Positions 26,497 to 35,126 are shown, numbered from the stretch's first letter. The stretch: 64,000 bases of DNA from UBA5189 sp040389445 (GCA_040389445.1 JAZJZX010000007.1:62001-126000); one strand, 5' to 3'. Program-made: numbers and translations. The notes: generated by a model not told the origin, from the sequence alone.

Positions 26497-27804
26497 TCAG
26501 GCCGAGTAGGCGACCTCGCCGTGGATGGCAAGGTCGATGCCCATTTCCTCGTCCCGGGCTGAGATCCGGATTCCGAGGATCACGTCCACCACCTTCACGA
26601 TCACGAAGGTGGCCACGACGGCATAGGCGATCGTGGCGCCGACGGCGACGAGCTGGGTCACCACCTGCCCCGGGTTGCCATCGATCAGGCCCGAGTAGCT
26701 CGCCTGGACGGCGCTCGTGGCGAGGACGCCCGTGGCAACGGCCCCGAACACGCCGCCAACGCCGTGGACCGCGAAGACGTCGAGGGCGTCGTCCACCTTG
26801 ATCCGCTCCCGAAGGAGCGTTGCGCTGTAGCACAGGCCGCCCGCCACGAGCCCGATGAGGATGGCGCCGCCCGGGGTCGCGAAGCCCGAGGCCGGGGTGA
26901 TGGCAACCAGGCCCGCCACGGCGCCACAGGCGGCGCCGATGACGCTGACCTTGCGCTTGTGGAGGTAACTGGCGCCGACCCAGGTCAGGGTCGCGGCCGC
27001 GGCCGCCGTGTTGGTCACGATGAAGGCGCTCGCAGCGAGGCCGTTGGCCGCGACCGCCGACCCTGCGTTGAACCCGAACCAGCCGAACCACAGGAGGCCG
27101 GCACCGAGCACGGTCATCGGGACGTCGTGCGGCTCCATCCGCTCGCCGCTGACCACACGCCGTCCGATGAGGATCGCGACGATCAGGGCCGACAGCCCGG
27201 ACGAGGCATGGACGACGGTGCCGCCGGCGAAGTCGAGGGCGCCGAGCTTGAACAGCCAGCCATCGGTCGCCCAGACCCAGTGGGCGATGGGCGAGTACAC
27301 GACGACGGACCAGAGGATCGTGAACAGGACGAAGGCGGCGAAGCGCTTCCGCTCCGCGAAGGCCCCGGTGATGAGGGCGGGGGTGATCGCGGCGAACATC
27401 AACTGGAAGCCCGCGAACAGGACGAAGGGGATCGTCGTCGCGTAGATCGGGCTGGGGTCGAGGCCGACGTTGAAGAATCCGACGAAGTCGAGGTTGCCGA
27501 TCAGGCCCCAGCCGTTCAGGTCCGGCCCGAACGCGAGGCTGAACCCGACGAGCACCCAGACGACGCTCACGATCGCGAGGCCGAAGAAGCTGTGCATGAT
27601 CGTGGACAGGACGTTCTTGCGGCGGACGAGCCCGCCGTAGAACAGGGCGAGGCCCGGCAGCATGATCATCACGAGCGCGGTGGCCGCGAGCATCCAGGCG
27701 GTATCGCCGCTGTCGATCTCCGCGCCGTCGGCGGCGAACACACCGGCCGGGATGGCTGCCCCGGCCACCAGCGCGGTCAGCAGGGCGGTTCTGAAGCGTC
27801 GCAT
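26497..27804 (-). CDS. amt: ammonium transporter
   Basis: This Amt/Rh-family channel moves ammonium into the cell. It has 435 residues with a cleavable-looking N-terminus (RTALLTALVAGAAIPAGVFA) and eleven hydrophobic helices. GLALFYGGLVRRKNVLS, FAGFQLMFAAITPALITGAFAER (near 133-155) and DFAGGTVVHASSGLSAL carry the family signature, including the pore His in VVHASSG. The cytosolic tail ends in DEEMGIDLAIHGEVAYSA, the usual coupling region for PII. No glnB/glnK is adjacent, unlike most amt loci. gltB follows, giving an ammonium uptake and assimilation unit. Confidence 0.95.
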   Translation of the reverse strand: MRRFRTALLTALVAGAAIPAGVFAADGAEIDSGDTAWMLAATALVMIMLPGLALFYGGLVRRKNVLSTIMHSFFGLAIVSVVWVLVGFSLAFGPDLNGWGLIGNLDFVGFFNVGLDPSPIYATTIPFVLFAGFQLMFAAITPALITGAFAERKRFAAFVLFTILWSVVVYSPIAHWVWATDGWLFKLGALDFAGGTVVHASSGLSALIVAILIGRRVVSGERMEPHDVPMTVLGAGLLWFGWFGFNAGSAVAANGLAASAFIVTNTAAAAATLTWVGASYLHKRKVSVIGAACGAVAGLVAITPASGFATPGGAILIGLVAGGLCYSATLLRERIKVDDALDVFAVHGVGGVFGAVATGVLATSAVQASYSGLIDGNPGQVVTQLVAVGATIAYAVVATFVIVKVVDVILGIRISARDEEMGIDLAIHGEVAYSA

Positions 27805-27822
27805 CCCGGGTCCCCTCCGTCC

Positions 27823-27844
27823 GGCCCGCGGTCCGTCGCGGGCC
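27823..27844. promoter_or_regulatory. inverted repeat in the amt leader
   Basis: GGCCCGCG and CGCGGGCC form a perfect 8-bp stem with a 6-nt loop, 18 nt upstream of the amt ATG. Several GTCCG words surround it. It could be an operator or an mRNA hairpin that affects amt translation. Confidence 0.4.
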
Positions 27845-27971
27845 CTGTCCGGAGTGTCGGACGGTCAGGGACGCCGACGCGCCGTCACCGGAGCGCCGGC
27901 CGGGCTGCCGTTGGGGTGCGCCAAAGGTTGCGACGCGGTTCCGCGGGATCGGTGGCCCGCATGAGTCGTAC

Positions 27972-28046
27972 TGGAGGGCCCGGTGGGATTCGAACCCACG
28001 ACACGAGGATTAAAAGTCCCCTGCTCTGCCGCTGAGCTACGGGCCC
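27972..28046 (-). tRNA. tRNA-Lys (UUU)
   Basis: This is a 75-nt cloverleaf on the minus strand with the CCA encoded. The acceptor stem is GGGCCCG/CGGGCCC, the D arm has GCTCAGCGGCAGAGC, the anticodon loop CTTTTAA gives anticodon UUU, and the T arm contains GTTCGAATC. It is a single gene between amt and the hydroxyacid dehydrogenase operon. Confidence 0.96.
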
Positions 28047-28053
28047 GATGCGA

Positions 28054-28059
28054 AGCGTA
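28054..28059 (-). promoter_or_regulatory. -10 element of tRNA-Lys
   Basis: On the minus strand TACGCT ends 7 nt before the first tRNA base, the same distance as for tRNA-Met. A clear -35 is not seen. Confidence 0.5.
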
Positions 28060-28121
28060 GCCGATGGGCGATCCACACCCGGCCGCGGGACCCGAGCGCC
28101 ATCAGCGCCATGCCGCGGGTG

Positions 28122-29111
28122 TCAGGCCCCCTCGTAGACCTCGGGGTTCACGGGCGTCGGGAGACGCTCACCGCGGACGCCGGCCAGCAGGTTCGCGGCG
28201 GCCATGGCGGCCATCTTGCCCCGGGTGGCGCGCGACGCCGACGCGATGTGCGGGACCACGAGGCAGTTGTCGAGGGTGAGGAGCGGGTCGTCGAAGGGAA
28301 TCGGCTCCGGGTCGGTGACGTCGAGCGCCGCGGCGAAGATCACCCCGTCGCGGAGCGCCTCGAACAGCGCCCGCGGATCCACGACCGGACCCCGCGATGT
28401 ATTCACCAGCACGGCCGACGACTTCATCCAGCCCAGCCGCTCCGCGTTCATGAGGTGGCGCGTCTCCGGCGTCAGGTTGACATGCAGGGACACGAAGTCG
28501 GCCTGGGCCAGCAGCTCCTCGAGCGGCAGGAACTCGGCGCCGAACGGTTCCTCGACCTCGGCCGGGAGCCGCGTGACATCGTGGTAGAGGATCCGCATCC
28601 CGAATCCCATCGCCCGTCGCGCGACGGCCTGCCCGATCCGCCCGAAGCCGACGATGCCGATCGTCGCGCCGTGCACATCCGGGCCGAGCAGGAGCATCGG
28701 CCCCCAGGTCCGCCACTGGCTGGCGCGGACGTACCGATCCCCTTCCGGGAGACGACGAGCTGCGGCCATCAGCAGCGCGAACGCGAGATCCGCCGTCGTG
28801 TCGGTGAGAACGCCGGGCGTGTTGCCGACGGCGACGCCCCGCCGCGTGCAGGCCGCAACGTCGACGTTGTCGAACCCGACCGCATAGTTCGAGACGACCT
28901 TCAGCTGCGGGCCGGCGCGATCGAGGAACTCGTCGTCGACCCGGTCGGTGAGCAGGGTCAGGACGCCGTCGCACCCTTCGATGGCGCGGAGCAGGTCCTC
29001 CCGCGGTGGCGGCAACTCGTGCTCCCAGACCCGCGCATCGCAGGCCTCAACCACCGGCCGCAGGCCGTCCTCGGGGATGATTCGCGCGACGAAGACCCGC
29101 GGCCCGGCCAC
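28122..29111 (-). CDS. D-2-hydroxyacid dehydrogenase (glyoxylate/hydroxypyruvate reductase type)
   Basis: This NAD(P)H-dependent enzyme reduces a 2-oxo acid such as glyoxylate or hydroxypyruvate, or works in reverse. From GTG 29111 it has 329 residues. The catalytic domain SNYAVGFDNVDVAAC, the nucleotide fold IGIVGFGRIGQAVARR, catalytic Arg in VLVNTSRGPVVD, the Glu region in LDVTDPEP and catalytic His in VVPHIASAS are clear. I use GTG 29111 because it lies 2 nt after the aminotransferase stop and at the family N-terminus; the longer frame runs into that gene. The coupling with an aminotransferase suggests serine/glycine-glyoxylate metabolism. Confidence 0.9.
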   Translation of the reverse strand: MAGPRVFVARIIPEDGLRPVVEACDARVWEHELPPPREDLLRAIEGCDGVLTLLTDRVDDEFLDRAGPQLKVVSNYAVGFDNVDVAACTRRGVAVGNTPGVLTDTTADLAFALLMAAARRLPEGDRYVRASQWRTWGPMLLLGPDVHGATIGIVGFGRIGQAVARRAMGFGMRILYHDVTRLPAEVEEPFGAEFLPLEELLAQADFVSLHVNLTPETRHLMNAERLGWMKSSAVLVNTSRGPVVDPRALFEALRDGVIFAAALDVTDPEPIPFDDPLLTLDNCLVVPHIASASRATRGKMAAMAAANLLAGVRGERLPTPVNPEVYEGA

Positions 29112-29113
29112 GG

Positions 29114-30292
29114 TCAGCCTCGCGCCGCGACGAGCGGCTCCACGATGCTGCGGATCCGCCCCAGTGCCTCGGTCAGGTTGGCCCGCGAGTTGGCGTAGGA
29201 AATCCGGATGTGGTTTCGTCCCACCTGGCCGAACGCCGTCCCGGCGAGCACGCACACGCCGGCCTCATTGAGCAGCCGGTCGGCAAGCTCCGCACCGTCG
29301 AGGCCCGTCGCCGAGATCTCGGGAAAGACATAGAACGCCGCGTGCGGCTGGATGCAGATGATCCCGGGGATCGCATTCAACCCGTCCACGATGAGGTCCC
29401 GCCGCGCCTTGAACTCGTCGACCATGGCGTCGATTTCATGCTGGGGTCCATTGAGCGCCTCGATCGCGGCGATCTGGCTGAAGGTGGAGGTGCACGAGAA
29501 GGAGTTGATGATCAGCCGGCTGTACGGGTACAGGAGCACATCCGGCAGGATGGCGTAGCCGAGGCGCCAGCCGGTCATCGCGTAGGTCTTGCTGAACCCG
29601 TCGAGGACGATGGTCCGTTCGGCCATGCCCGGGATCGAGGCAATCGAGACATGCTCGCCCTCGTAGACGATGCGGCCGTAGATCTCGTCGGCCAGTACCA
29701 CCAGGTCGTGGCGCAGGGCAAGCTCGGCGATCCGGACGATATCCTCGCGTGTGAACAGCCCGCCGGTCGGGTTGGCCGGGGAATTGAGCACGAGCATCCG
29801 GGTCTTCTTCGTGACCAGCGACTCGAGCTCATCCAGGTCGGCCCGGAACTCCAGCTCCTGGCGGATCGGCAACGGCACCACGGTCCCGCCGGCGAACTTC
29901 GCCATCGATTCGTAGATCGGATAGCCGGGGTCCGGGACGATGACCTCGTCGCCCGGTTCGATCAGCGCGATCATCGCGTAGTACATGATCGGTTTGGCGC
30001 CGGGCGTCACGATCACGTGATCGGGATTGACCGGAAACCCCTTGCGGGCCGATGCATCGGCGGCAATCGCCTCGCGCAGCTTCGGGAGGCCGAAGTAGGG
30101 ACCGTAATGGGTGAACCCATCATCGATGGCCCGCTTCGCCGCCTCACGGATGTTGGCCGGGGTGTCGAAGTCCGGTTCCCCGATTTCCAGGTGGATCACC
30201 GAGCGCCCGGTGGCCTCCAGGGCGCGGGCGCGCGCGGCGGCCTCGAAGGCTGTTTCCGTTCCAATGACATCCATACGGGCGGCAATACGCAT
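29114..30292 (-). CDS. class I/II PLP-dependent aminotransferase (aspartate aminotransferase family)
   Basis: This cytosolic transaminase of fold type I has 392 residues from ATG 30292. The PLP lysine is in LDGFSKTYAMTGWRLGY, the PLP-ring Asp/Tyr region in LADEIYGRIVYE, substrate Arg in HIRISYANSR and the N-terminal IHLEIGEPDFDTP are all present. Two ATGs upstream belong to the -10 box TATGAT at 30300-30305, so ATG 30292, 7 nt beyond it, is the likely leaderless start. It is followed after 2 nt by the hydroxyacid dehydrogenase. The amino donor cannot be named. Confidence 0.93.
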   Translation of the reverse strand: MRIAARMDVIGTETAFEAAARARALEATGRSVIHLEIGEPDFDTPANIREAAKRAIDDGFTHYGPYFGLPKLREAIAADASARKGFPVNPDHVIVTPGAKPIMYYAMIALIEPGDEVIVPDPGYPIYESMAKFAGGTVVPLPIRQELEFRADLDELESLVTKKTRMLVLNSPANPTGGLFTREDIVRIAELALRHDLVVLADEIYGRIVYEGEHVSIASIPGMAERTIVLDGFSKTYAMTGWRLGYAILPDVLLYPYSRLIINSFSCTSTFSQIAAIEALNGPQHEIDAMVDEFKARRDLIVDGLNAIPGIICIQPHAAFYVFPEISATGLDGAELADRLLNEAGVCVLAGTAFGQVGRNHIRISYANSRANLTEALGRIRSIVEPLVAARG

Positions 30293-30299
30293 GTCCCGC

Positions 30300-30305
30300 A
30301 TCATA
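30300..30305 (-). promoter_or_regulatory. -10 element of the aminotransferase-dehydrogenase operon
   Basis: On the minus strand TATGAT ends 7 nt before ATG 30292. It faces the divergent TAAAAT box only 6 nt away, so the two promoters overlap and may compete. Confidence 0.5.
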
Positions 30306-30311
30306 CGGGCC

Positions 30312-30317
30312 TAAAAT
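30312..30317 (+). promoter_or_regulatory. -10 element of the DUF2203 gene
   Basis: TAAAAT ends 7 nt before ATG 30325, with no ribosome-binding site between. Confidence 0.5.
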
Positions 30318-30324
30318 CAACGCG

Positions 30325-30768
30325 ATGACACGTTTCTACTCGATCGACGATGCCAACGCCGCCCTGCCCGATGTCGAGCGCATCCTGCTCGACCTCCGCG
30401 ATCAGCGGACGGAGTTGATCCGGCTGCGGGACGCGGTGATCGAAACGTCGGGCGGCGAGCGCGAGACCGCCGATCGGAGCGGCCGGCCGGCCGGCTCCGT
30501 GGCGGAGGCCGGCGTCCAGGCGGATGATCGGCGACGACTCCGGCTCCGGATGCAGGGGTTGATCGATCAGATGCAGGCCGGCGTGACCCGCCTCGTCGAG
30601 CGGGACGTCACGCTGCGGGAGATCGAGGCCGGCCTCATCGACTTTCCGGCTCTCGTGAATGGGCGTCAGGTCTGGCTGTGCTGGCGGCTCGGCGAGGGCG
30701 ACATCGCGTGGTGGCACGAGCTCGGCGACGGCTTCGGTGGCCGGGCGCCGCTCGCCGACCTGACCTGA
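30325..30768 (+). CDS. DUF2203 family protein
   Basis: This 147-residue protein matches DUF2203: it opens with RFYSIDDANAALPDVERIL, continues with a charged helical stretch, and ends in GLIDFPALVNGRQVWLCWRL followed by WWHELGDGFGGRAPL. It is cytosolic, probably a helical pair, with no known reaction. A 36-nt gap separates it from the rhodanese gene, so both may share the leaderless promoter at 30312. Confidence 0.87.
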   Translation: MTRFYSIDDANAALPDVERILLDLRDQRTELIRLRDAVIETSGGERETADRSGRPAGSVAEAGVQADDRRRLRLRMQGLIDQMQAGVTRLVERDVTLREIEAGLIDFPALVNGRQVWLCWRLGEGDIAWWHELGDGFGGRAPLADLT

Positions 30769-30804
30769 CGGCATCCCGACCGCATCCTTCCACCGAGGCG
30801 TCCC

Positions 30805-31179
30805 ATGTTCGATCCCAATCGCATCCCCACGACCAGCGCCGCCGACGCATACGAACGACTCGGCGGCGCATCCGACGCCGTATCCCCGCTCCTCGTGGAC
30901 GTGCGGGAGCCCGACGAGATCGTGGAGGTCCGGCCCGTGGGCGGGGTGGCCATGCCGCTGTCCGCATTCATGGCCCGCTACCGCGAGCTGCCCACCGATC
31001 GCCCACTGCTCATGATCTGTCGATCCGGGGCGCGCTCGGCGCAGGCGACGGCCTTCCTGCTCGGCAACGGGTGGAGCGACGTGACCAACGTGGCCGGCGG
31101 GATCCTGTCCTGGATGCAGGCAGGGTTGCCGACCCGGCGTGGCGAGCTCGATCCGGGCGAGGGCGATCTCCCGAGCTGA
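30805..31179 (+). CDS. rhodanese-like domain protein
   Basis: This is a single-domain rhodanese of 124 residues with active-site Cys72 in MICRSGARSAQA and the conserved LLVDVREPDEI at the start of the fold. Such proteins carry sulfane sulfur for transfer to cyanide, thiols or cofactor pathways. No signal peptide is seen, so it is cytosolic. The partner is unknown. Confidence 0.9.
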   Translation: MFDPNRIPTTSAADAYERLGGASDAVSPLLVDVREPDEIVEVRPVGGVAMPLSAFMARYRELPTDRPLLMICRSGARSAQATAFLLGNGWSDVTNVAGGILSWMQAGLPTRRGELDPGEGDLPS

Positions 31180-31194
31180 GCCCGGCGGTCTGGG

Positions 31195-32649
31195 TCAGGG
31201 TCGGCGGCCGCGCCGCCGGTCGATCCAGCTGCGCACCGTTCCCGGATGCGCGTAGGCCCAGCCGATGAGGATCATGATCACGGCATTCACGGTGCCCACG
31301 CCGGCCGCGCTCAGGTACCCGAGCTGCTGCCCGATCTCCCCGTCGATCCGGAGCGCCGGGACCACGACGCCCACGAGGCCGGCCTGGAAGAACGGCTCCT
31401 GGGGCGCGAGGTTGGCGCGGATCGTCCCGGACTGGATGCCGTCCTTCGACATTCCGCCGATGACGAACGCGTTCACGCCCGTGACAACGGCGGTGCCGCC
31501 CTCGAGCCCGGCGGCCGGCAGATCCATCTGGTCGAGGTGCTTCCAGCCGTCGATCTCACCCTTTGCGTCGGGAATGGCCCAGTAGAGCTCACTCCTGGGC
31601 CCGGATCCATCATTCCCGCCGACCACGTACAGGGCTCCGTTGGCGGAGAAGCCGGCGGCGGCCGATCTGGCCGGCATGTTGGCGGCGTCTGACACGGCCC
31701 ACTGCAGCAGCTGCAGCGGCACGGCGACCGCGTCCGGGGCGGGTGTCTCGACGGTCTTCGGGATCCCGAGGTCGCCTCGCTGGACGCCGCCCGACGGGCC
31801 GTTGGCGTTCGTGCCGCCCCACACCCAGACGTAGTCACCGACCTGTGCCATGGACGCCCGCGCCACTGGATCCAGCAGCGCAGCCTGCTCGGAGAATGCG
31901 CCGAGCAGGCCCTTGGAGTCGATGGTGGACTTCCAGACGGTGGCCTGTGGCTTGCCGTCGGGCCCGAAGCCGCCCGCCACGAGCAGGCCATCGGACACGG
32001 GGATCGCAGCGGACGCGGCACGGGCGGCCGGCAGCGCAAGCCCGTCGACCGCGGTCCATTGACCAAAGGTCTTGGCATCCTGGTCGTAGGTCAGCGTCCA
32101 GATGGTGTCGACGGGGACGCCGTCCGTGCCCGCTCCCCCAAGAAGGTAGACGGTGCTGCCGATCACCACGGCGGCGGTGTCCGCCCTGGCCTCGGGCAGT
32201 GCCGGGCCGTCGGTCCAGGCGGTGAACGTCCCGCTCGCCGCATCGGCGACGTAGGTGGTGGCGGTGGCCGCGGATCCGTCAGAACCGCCGATGTACAGCA
32301 GCTTCGTCCCGACCTGCGCCACCGAGCCGGCCGTCCTGGGCGCGGGCAGCGCGAGGCTGGCAGGCGACGGCTCCCACGGGATCACGGAACCGCCGGGTGC
32401 CGGACAGGGAAGGGTCCCGTTCTCGGGCGGGCAGAAGTTGACCGGCGACCAGGCCAGAAGGCCCAGATCGAGGGTCCGGTTGACGGTGAAGTAGTAGGCC
32501 CGGTCCGGGATGTACGCGAGCAGCACGATCATCAGGATGAACCACAGGAACGCCTTGACCGACGCCCAGGTCCAGCCGTCGGCGTCGAGGAGCCCCATGA
32601 GGGCGCGCCTGCGCCTGCGGGTGGTGCCTGCCGGTAGAGCCTGCGACAT
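31195..32649 (-). CDS. membrane-anchored kelch-type beta-propeller protein
   Basis: This 484-residue protein has an N-terminal membrane segment (about 32-52) and a C-terminal one (about 445-470), with an extracytoplasmic kelch/galactose-oxidase-like propeller between them. Repeats such as LLYIGGSDGS, VYLLGGAGTDG, LLVAGGFGPDG, VWVWGGTNANG, LYVVGGNDGSG and AFVIGGMSKDG give at least six blades. No catalytic Cys-Tyr pair of galactose oxidase is evident. It is the last gene of the cytochrome bc operon, 9 nt after the cytochrome c gene, which suggests a structural or docking role. Its function is not known. Confidence 0.8.
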   Translation of the reverse strand: MSQALPAGTTRRRRRALMGLLDADGWTWASVKAFLWFILMIVLLAYIPDRAYYFTVNRTLDLGLLAWSPVNFCPPENGTLPCPAPGGSVIPWEPSPASLALPAPRTAGSVAQVGTKLLYIGGSDGSAATATTYVADAASGTFTAWTDGPALPEARADTAAVVIGSTVYLLGGAGTDGVPVDTIWTLTYDQDAKTFGQWTAVDGLALPAARAASAAIPVSDGLLVAGGFGPDGKPQATVWKSTIDSKGLLGAFSEQAALLDPVARASMAQVGDYVWVWGGTNANGPSGGVQRGDLGIPKTVETPAPDAVAVPLQLLQWAVSDAANMPARSAAAGFSANGALYVVGGNDGSGPRSELYWAIPDAKGEIDGWKHLDQMDLPAAGLEGGTAVVTGVNAFVIGGMSKDGIQSGTIRANLAPQEPFFQAGLVGVVVPALRIDGEIGQQLGYLSAAGVGTVNAVIMILIGWAYAHPGTVRSWIDRRRGRRP

Positions 32650-32658
32650 CGTCCCTTC

Positions 32659-33717
32659 CTACTTGACCGTCAGGGTGCCGGTCATCGCCGGGATTGGGTG
32701 AATCCGGCAGATGAACGTGTACGTACCAGCCGGCAGAGCCGGTACGGAGTACGTGACCTCGGCAGGATCCAGGATCACCAGGCCATCGAACACCGTCTTC
32801 CCGCTCTGGTCCCTGATCTCGACGTTGTGGCCGCCGAAGCCAGCCGGATCCTTCTGGTTGAAGTCGATCCCGAAAGCCTTCCCGGCGCCGACCGTCAGCT
32901 CCTTGACATCGAAGGCGACGCCTTCCGCGGTCACCTTGAGGACCTCGGCGTCCGGGGGCAGGCTCTCGGTCGGGCCCTGGGTGGCGCTCGCGGACCCGCT
33001 CCAGCAGGCCGGGACCGGGCTGGACGCGGGATCGGGCTTGAAGTTCGGATCCACCCAGCCCTTGAACGTCTTGACCTTGCCGTCCGCCCCGATGACCGGT
33101 TCGTTCAGTTCCGGGTTGCGGATGACGTATTCCTGCGTGGCGTCCGAGCGGATGAAGGCGATGAGCTCCTCGATCTGGCGATAGTTCAGCGGGCCGCCGT
33201 TCGTGTCCGCCCAGACCGGCATGATGCTCGTGGGATTGCCACAGACGTAGCGGCCGCCGACGGTGAGCACATTCTTGAGATAGACGGCATTGAGATGGTC
33301 GAACAGCTTCATCGGGTCGTTGAGTCCCGGCGCGATGTAGTTCCCTTCGGCAGCGCCCTTGCCCGTCGGTCCGTGGCACCGCGCGCAGTTGGCCTGATAG
33401 AGGTTGTAGCCGCGTTCGATGGCCGTGACCTGCTGTGCGGTCGCCTGCTCGGCCAGCCGAGGCGTGGAGAGCTGCAGCGGCAGCCCGACCTCGTAGAAGT
33501 AGTAGGCGATGGTGAACAGGGCCACGACGCAGACGGCGAGGAAGCCGACCCATCGCGCGCTTGCCGATTGCCGAACGATGGAGGCGGCCCGTTCGGGCGA
33601 CAGATCGCGTGCATGGGCGGAGGGCGGCGCCGAAAAGCGTTCGGCGGGCGTTGCCTCGCTGGGCTCGCGGCGGGCCGGCAGGCGCTGCTCGGGCTCGTGC
33701 CCGGGCTGATCGGTCAT
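32659..33717 (-). CDS. membrane-anchored cytochrome c-cupredoxin fusion
   Basis: This 352-residue protein has a cytosolic Pro/Ala-rich head, a membrane helix (about 55-77), then a class I cytochrome c domain with CARCH (Cys111, Cys114, His115) and a likely Met ligand in SIMPVWAD. The last 110 residues are a cupredoxin with His in GGHNVEI and the C-x2-H-x4-M ligand set in FICRIHPIPAMTG. A haem and a type 1 or similar copper in one chain would carry electrons out of the bc complex. Start ATG 33717 follows the Rieske gene by 31 nt. Cytochrome c fused to a cupredoxin is uncommon in this operon position. Confidence 0.88.
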   Translation of the reverse strand: MTDQPGHEPEQRLPARREPSEATPAERFSAPPSAHARDLSPERAASIVRQSASARWVGFLAVCVVALFTIAYYFYEVGLPLQLSTPRLAEQATAQQVTAIERGYNLYQANCARCHGPTGKGAAEGNYIAPGLNDPMKLFDHLNAVYLKNVLTVGGRYVCGNPTSIMPVWADTNGGPLNYRQIEELIAFIRSDATQEYVIRNPELNEPVIGADGKVKTFKGWVDPNFKPDPASSPVPACWSGSASATQGPTESLPPDAEVLKVTAEGVAFDVKELTVGAGKAFGIDFNQKDPAGFGGHNVEIRDQSGKTVFDGLVILDPAEVTYSVPALPAGTYTFICRIHPIPAMTGTLTVK

Positions 33718-33748
33718 CGGGAACCTCGTCGGATAGTCATGTCTGGCG

Positions 33749-34423
33749 TCAGATGCAGCCCGTCGGGCTCTTGGGCGGGATGATGCCCGGCTGTCCGAGG
33801 GCCACGGGAAGCGGCCCAAGGGTGATCTTCGAGGTGTCGAGCGTCAGCACGCCGTCCTTGTCGACGGTCGCCGAGAAGCGGTCCATGCCGCGTGGCGCGG
33901 GACCGTATTTCGTCCCCGCCGCCTTGATCCCGAGCCGGTCGTAGCGCGATCCGTGGCAGGGGCACTCGAGCCAGAAGTTCTTGAGGCAGGGGTTCGGCTT
34001 GCAGCCAAGGTGGGGGCAGCGCTGATAGAGGGGCCGGACATTCAGCGCCGTCCCGTCCCCGGTGGTGTCGGTGCCCGGAATGAATGCCTGACGCGAGGGG
34101 TCGATCAGCACGATGAACGCCCGCGCTTCCTGGAAATAGCTCGGGAAGCCCTCGGCGATCGGGAGCGTGGAGTTCTTGAGCTTGACGTCGTCGAACGTGC
34201 CGATCCGGACCTTGCCGCCGAAGCCGCCGCTCAGGTTCGGCCAGAGGAAGTTCAACGTGCCGCCGGCGACCTCGGTCAGCCAGAGCGCCATCCCGCCCCC
34301 GAGCGAGAGGCGGAGGAGACGACGACGCGAGATCCCCTGGACGGGATGCTGGCGCATGGACTTGATGGCCTGGCTGGTCAGGGCCTGCGGCTTGTCGGCG
34401 GGCTCGACGTGGTAGTTGCTCAT
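33749..34423 (-). CDS. Rieske iron-sulfur protein
   Basis: This is the high-potential [2Fe-2S] subunit of a cytochrome bc/b6f-type complex, with 224 residues. A Tat-like SRRRLLRLS motif precedes the anchoring helix (about 40-60). Cluster ligands are Cys136 and His138 in RCPHLGC and Cys154 and His157 in CPCHGS, with Cys141 and Cys156 for the disulfide. An extra Cys146 lies in KPNPCLKNF. It lies between the subunit IV and cytochrome c genes in the operon. Confidence 0.94.
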   Translation of the reverse strand: MSNYHVEPADKPQALTSQAIKSMRQHPVQGISRRRLLRLSLGGGMALWLTEVAGGTLNFLWPNLSGGFGGKVRIGTFDDVKLKNSTLPIAEGFPSYFQEARAFIVLIDPSRQAFIPGTDTTGDGTALNVRPLYQRCPHLGCKPNPCLKNFWLECPCHGSRYDRLGIKAAGTKYGPAPRGMDRFSATVDKDGVLTLDTSKITLGPLPVALGQPGIIPPKSPTGCI

Positions 34424-34450
34424 CGGTTGCTCAGTGCCCCTGTGGCTGGT

Positions 34451-35068
34451 TCATAGTGCGAAATGGAGGCCGTTCGTGCTGTTCTCGAAGAACGGCAGGT
34501 ACGGAATGACGAAGCTGTAGCCCGGGCCCCGGAAGAAGATGCCGAGGAAGGTCAGGGTCAGGGCGAGACCCAGGAACAGCGAAAACAGGACCACCGCGGT
34601 CTTCCGTTCGGAGGGCCGCGTGGCAAGGATGTTGCCGCGATCCACGTACGGAACGATCATCATGCCGACGATGGCGAAGGTCGGAACCATGACGCCGGCG
34701 ACCGACGGATGGAAGTACGCCAGGAGCTCCTGGAGACCCAGGAAGTACCACGGCGCCTTGGCCACGGCCGGGGTCACGTTGCCGTTTGCCAGCTCCTCGA
34801 GCGGCGCGTTGATGAACAGGCCCATCAGGAGTAGGAAGATGCTCATGACCACCGCGGCCAGGAACTCGATCGACAGGAGGTGCGGCCAGGTCATGACCGT
34901 GTCATCCGGTTCCTTCTGGACCCGGACCACGGCATCCTGCTTGACCAGGGCCAGCAGGCGGTACGGGCGGGCCGACATCGGCACGCGCTGCTTGTCGATC
35001 TCCGTGCGCCGGGTCGGATCGACCGGCAGCACGACGCGCTGCTCGTTGGGAGCCTTGGTGTCCGTCAT
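34451..35068 (-). CDS. cytochrome b C-terminal / subunit IV-like protein
   Basis: This 205-residue protein has three membrane helices and the quinol-site segment AKAPWYFLGLQELL, which stands where PEWY occurs in other bc complexes. VVMSIFLLLMGLFINAPLEE and YVDRGNI/RPSERK are typical of the C-terminal half of cytochrome b split off as in b6f complexes. It follows the cytochrome b6 gene by 58 nt. A 70-residue N-terminal extension rich in charged residues is longer than usual. Confidence 0.9.
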   Translation of the reverse strand: MTDTKAPNEQRVVLPVDPTRRTEIDKQRVPMSARPYRLLALVKQDAVVRVQKEPDDTVMTWPHLLSIEFLAAVVMSIFLLLMGLFINAPLEELANGNVTPAVAKAPWYFLGLQELLAYFHPSVAGVMVPTFAIVGMMIVPYVDRGNILATRPSERKTAVVLFSLFLGLALTLTFLGIFFRGPGYSFVIPYLPFFENSTNGLHFAL

Positions 35069-35126
35069 GCGTCAATCCTCAACCCGGTGGCCCGCGGGGG
35101 CAGGTGGGGAGGCACGGATCGGTCGG

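Noticed and set aside
22706..27091. 1461-residue minus frame joining part of amt to gltB
   Set aside because: The first 240 residues are amt read in the wrong frame and the last 320 are gltB read after the frameshift; only the middle (about 23680-26383) is genuine GltB sequence.
28112..29255. Long N-terminal extension of the hydroxyacid dehydrogenase
   Set aside because: The extra 48 residues overlap the aminotransferase gene and are unlike the family; GTG 29111 fits both spacing and alignment.
31195..32649. Galactose oxidase annotation for the kelch protein
   Set aside because: The copper-site Tyr/Cys/His residues are not recognisable; only the propeller repeats are shared.
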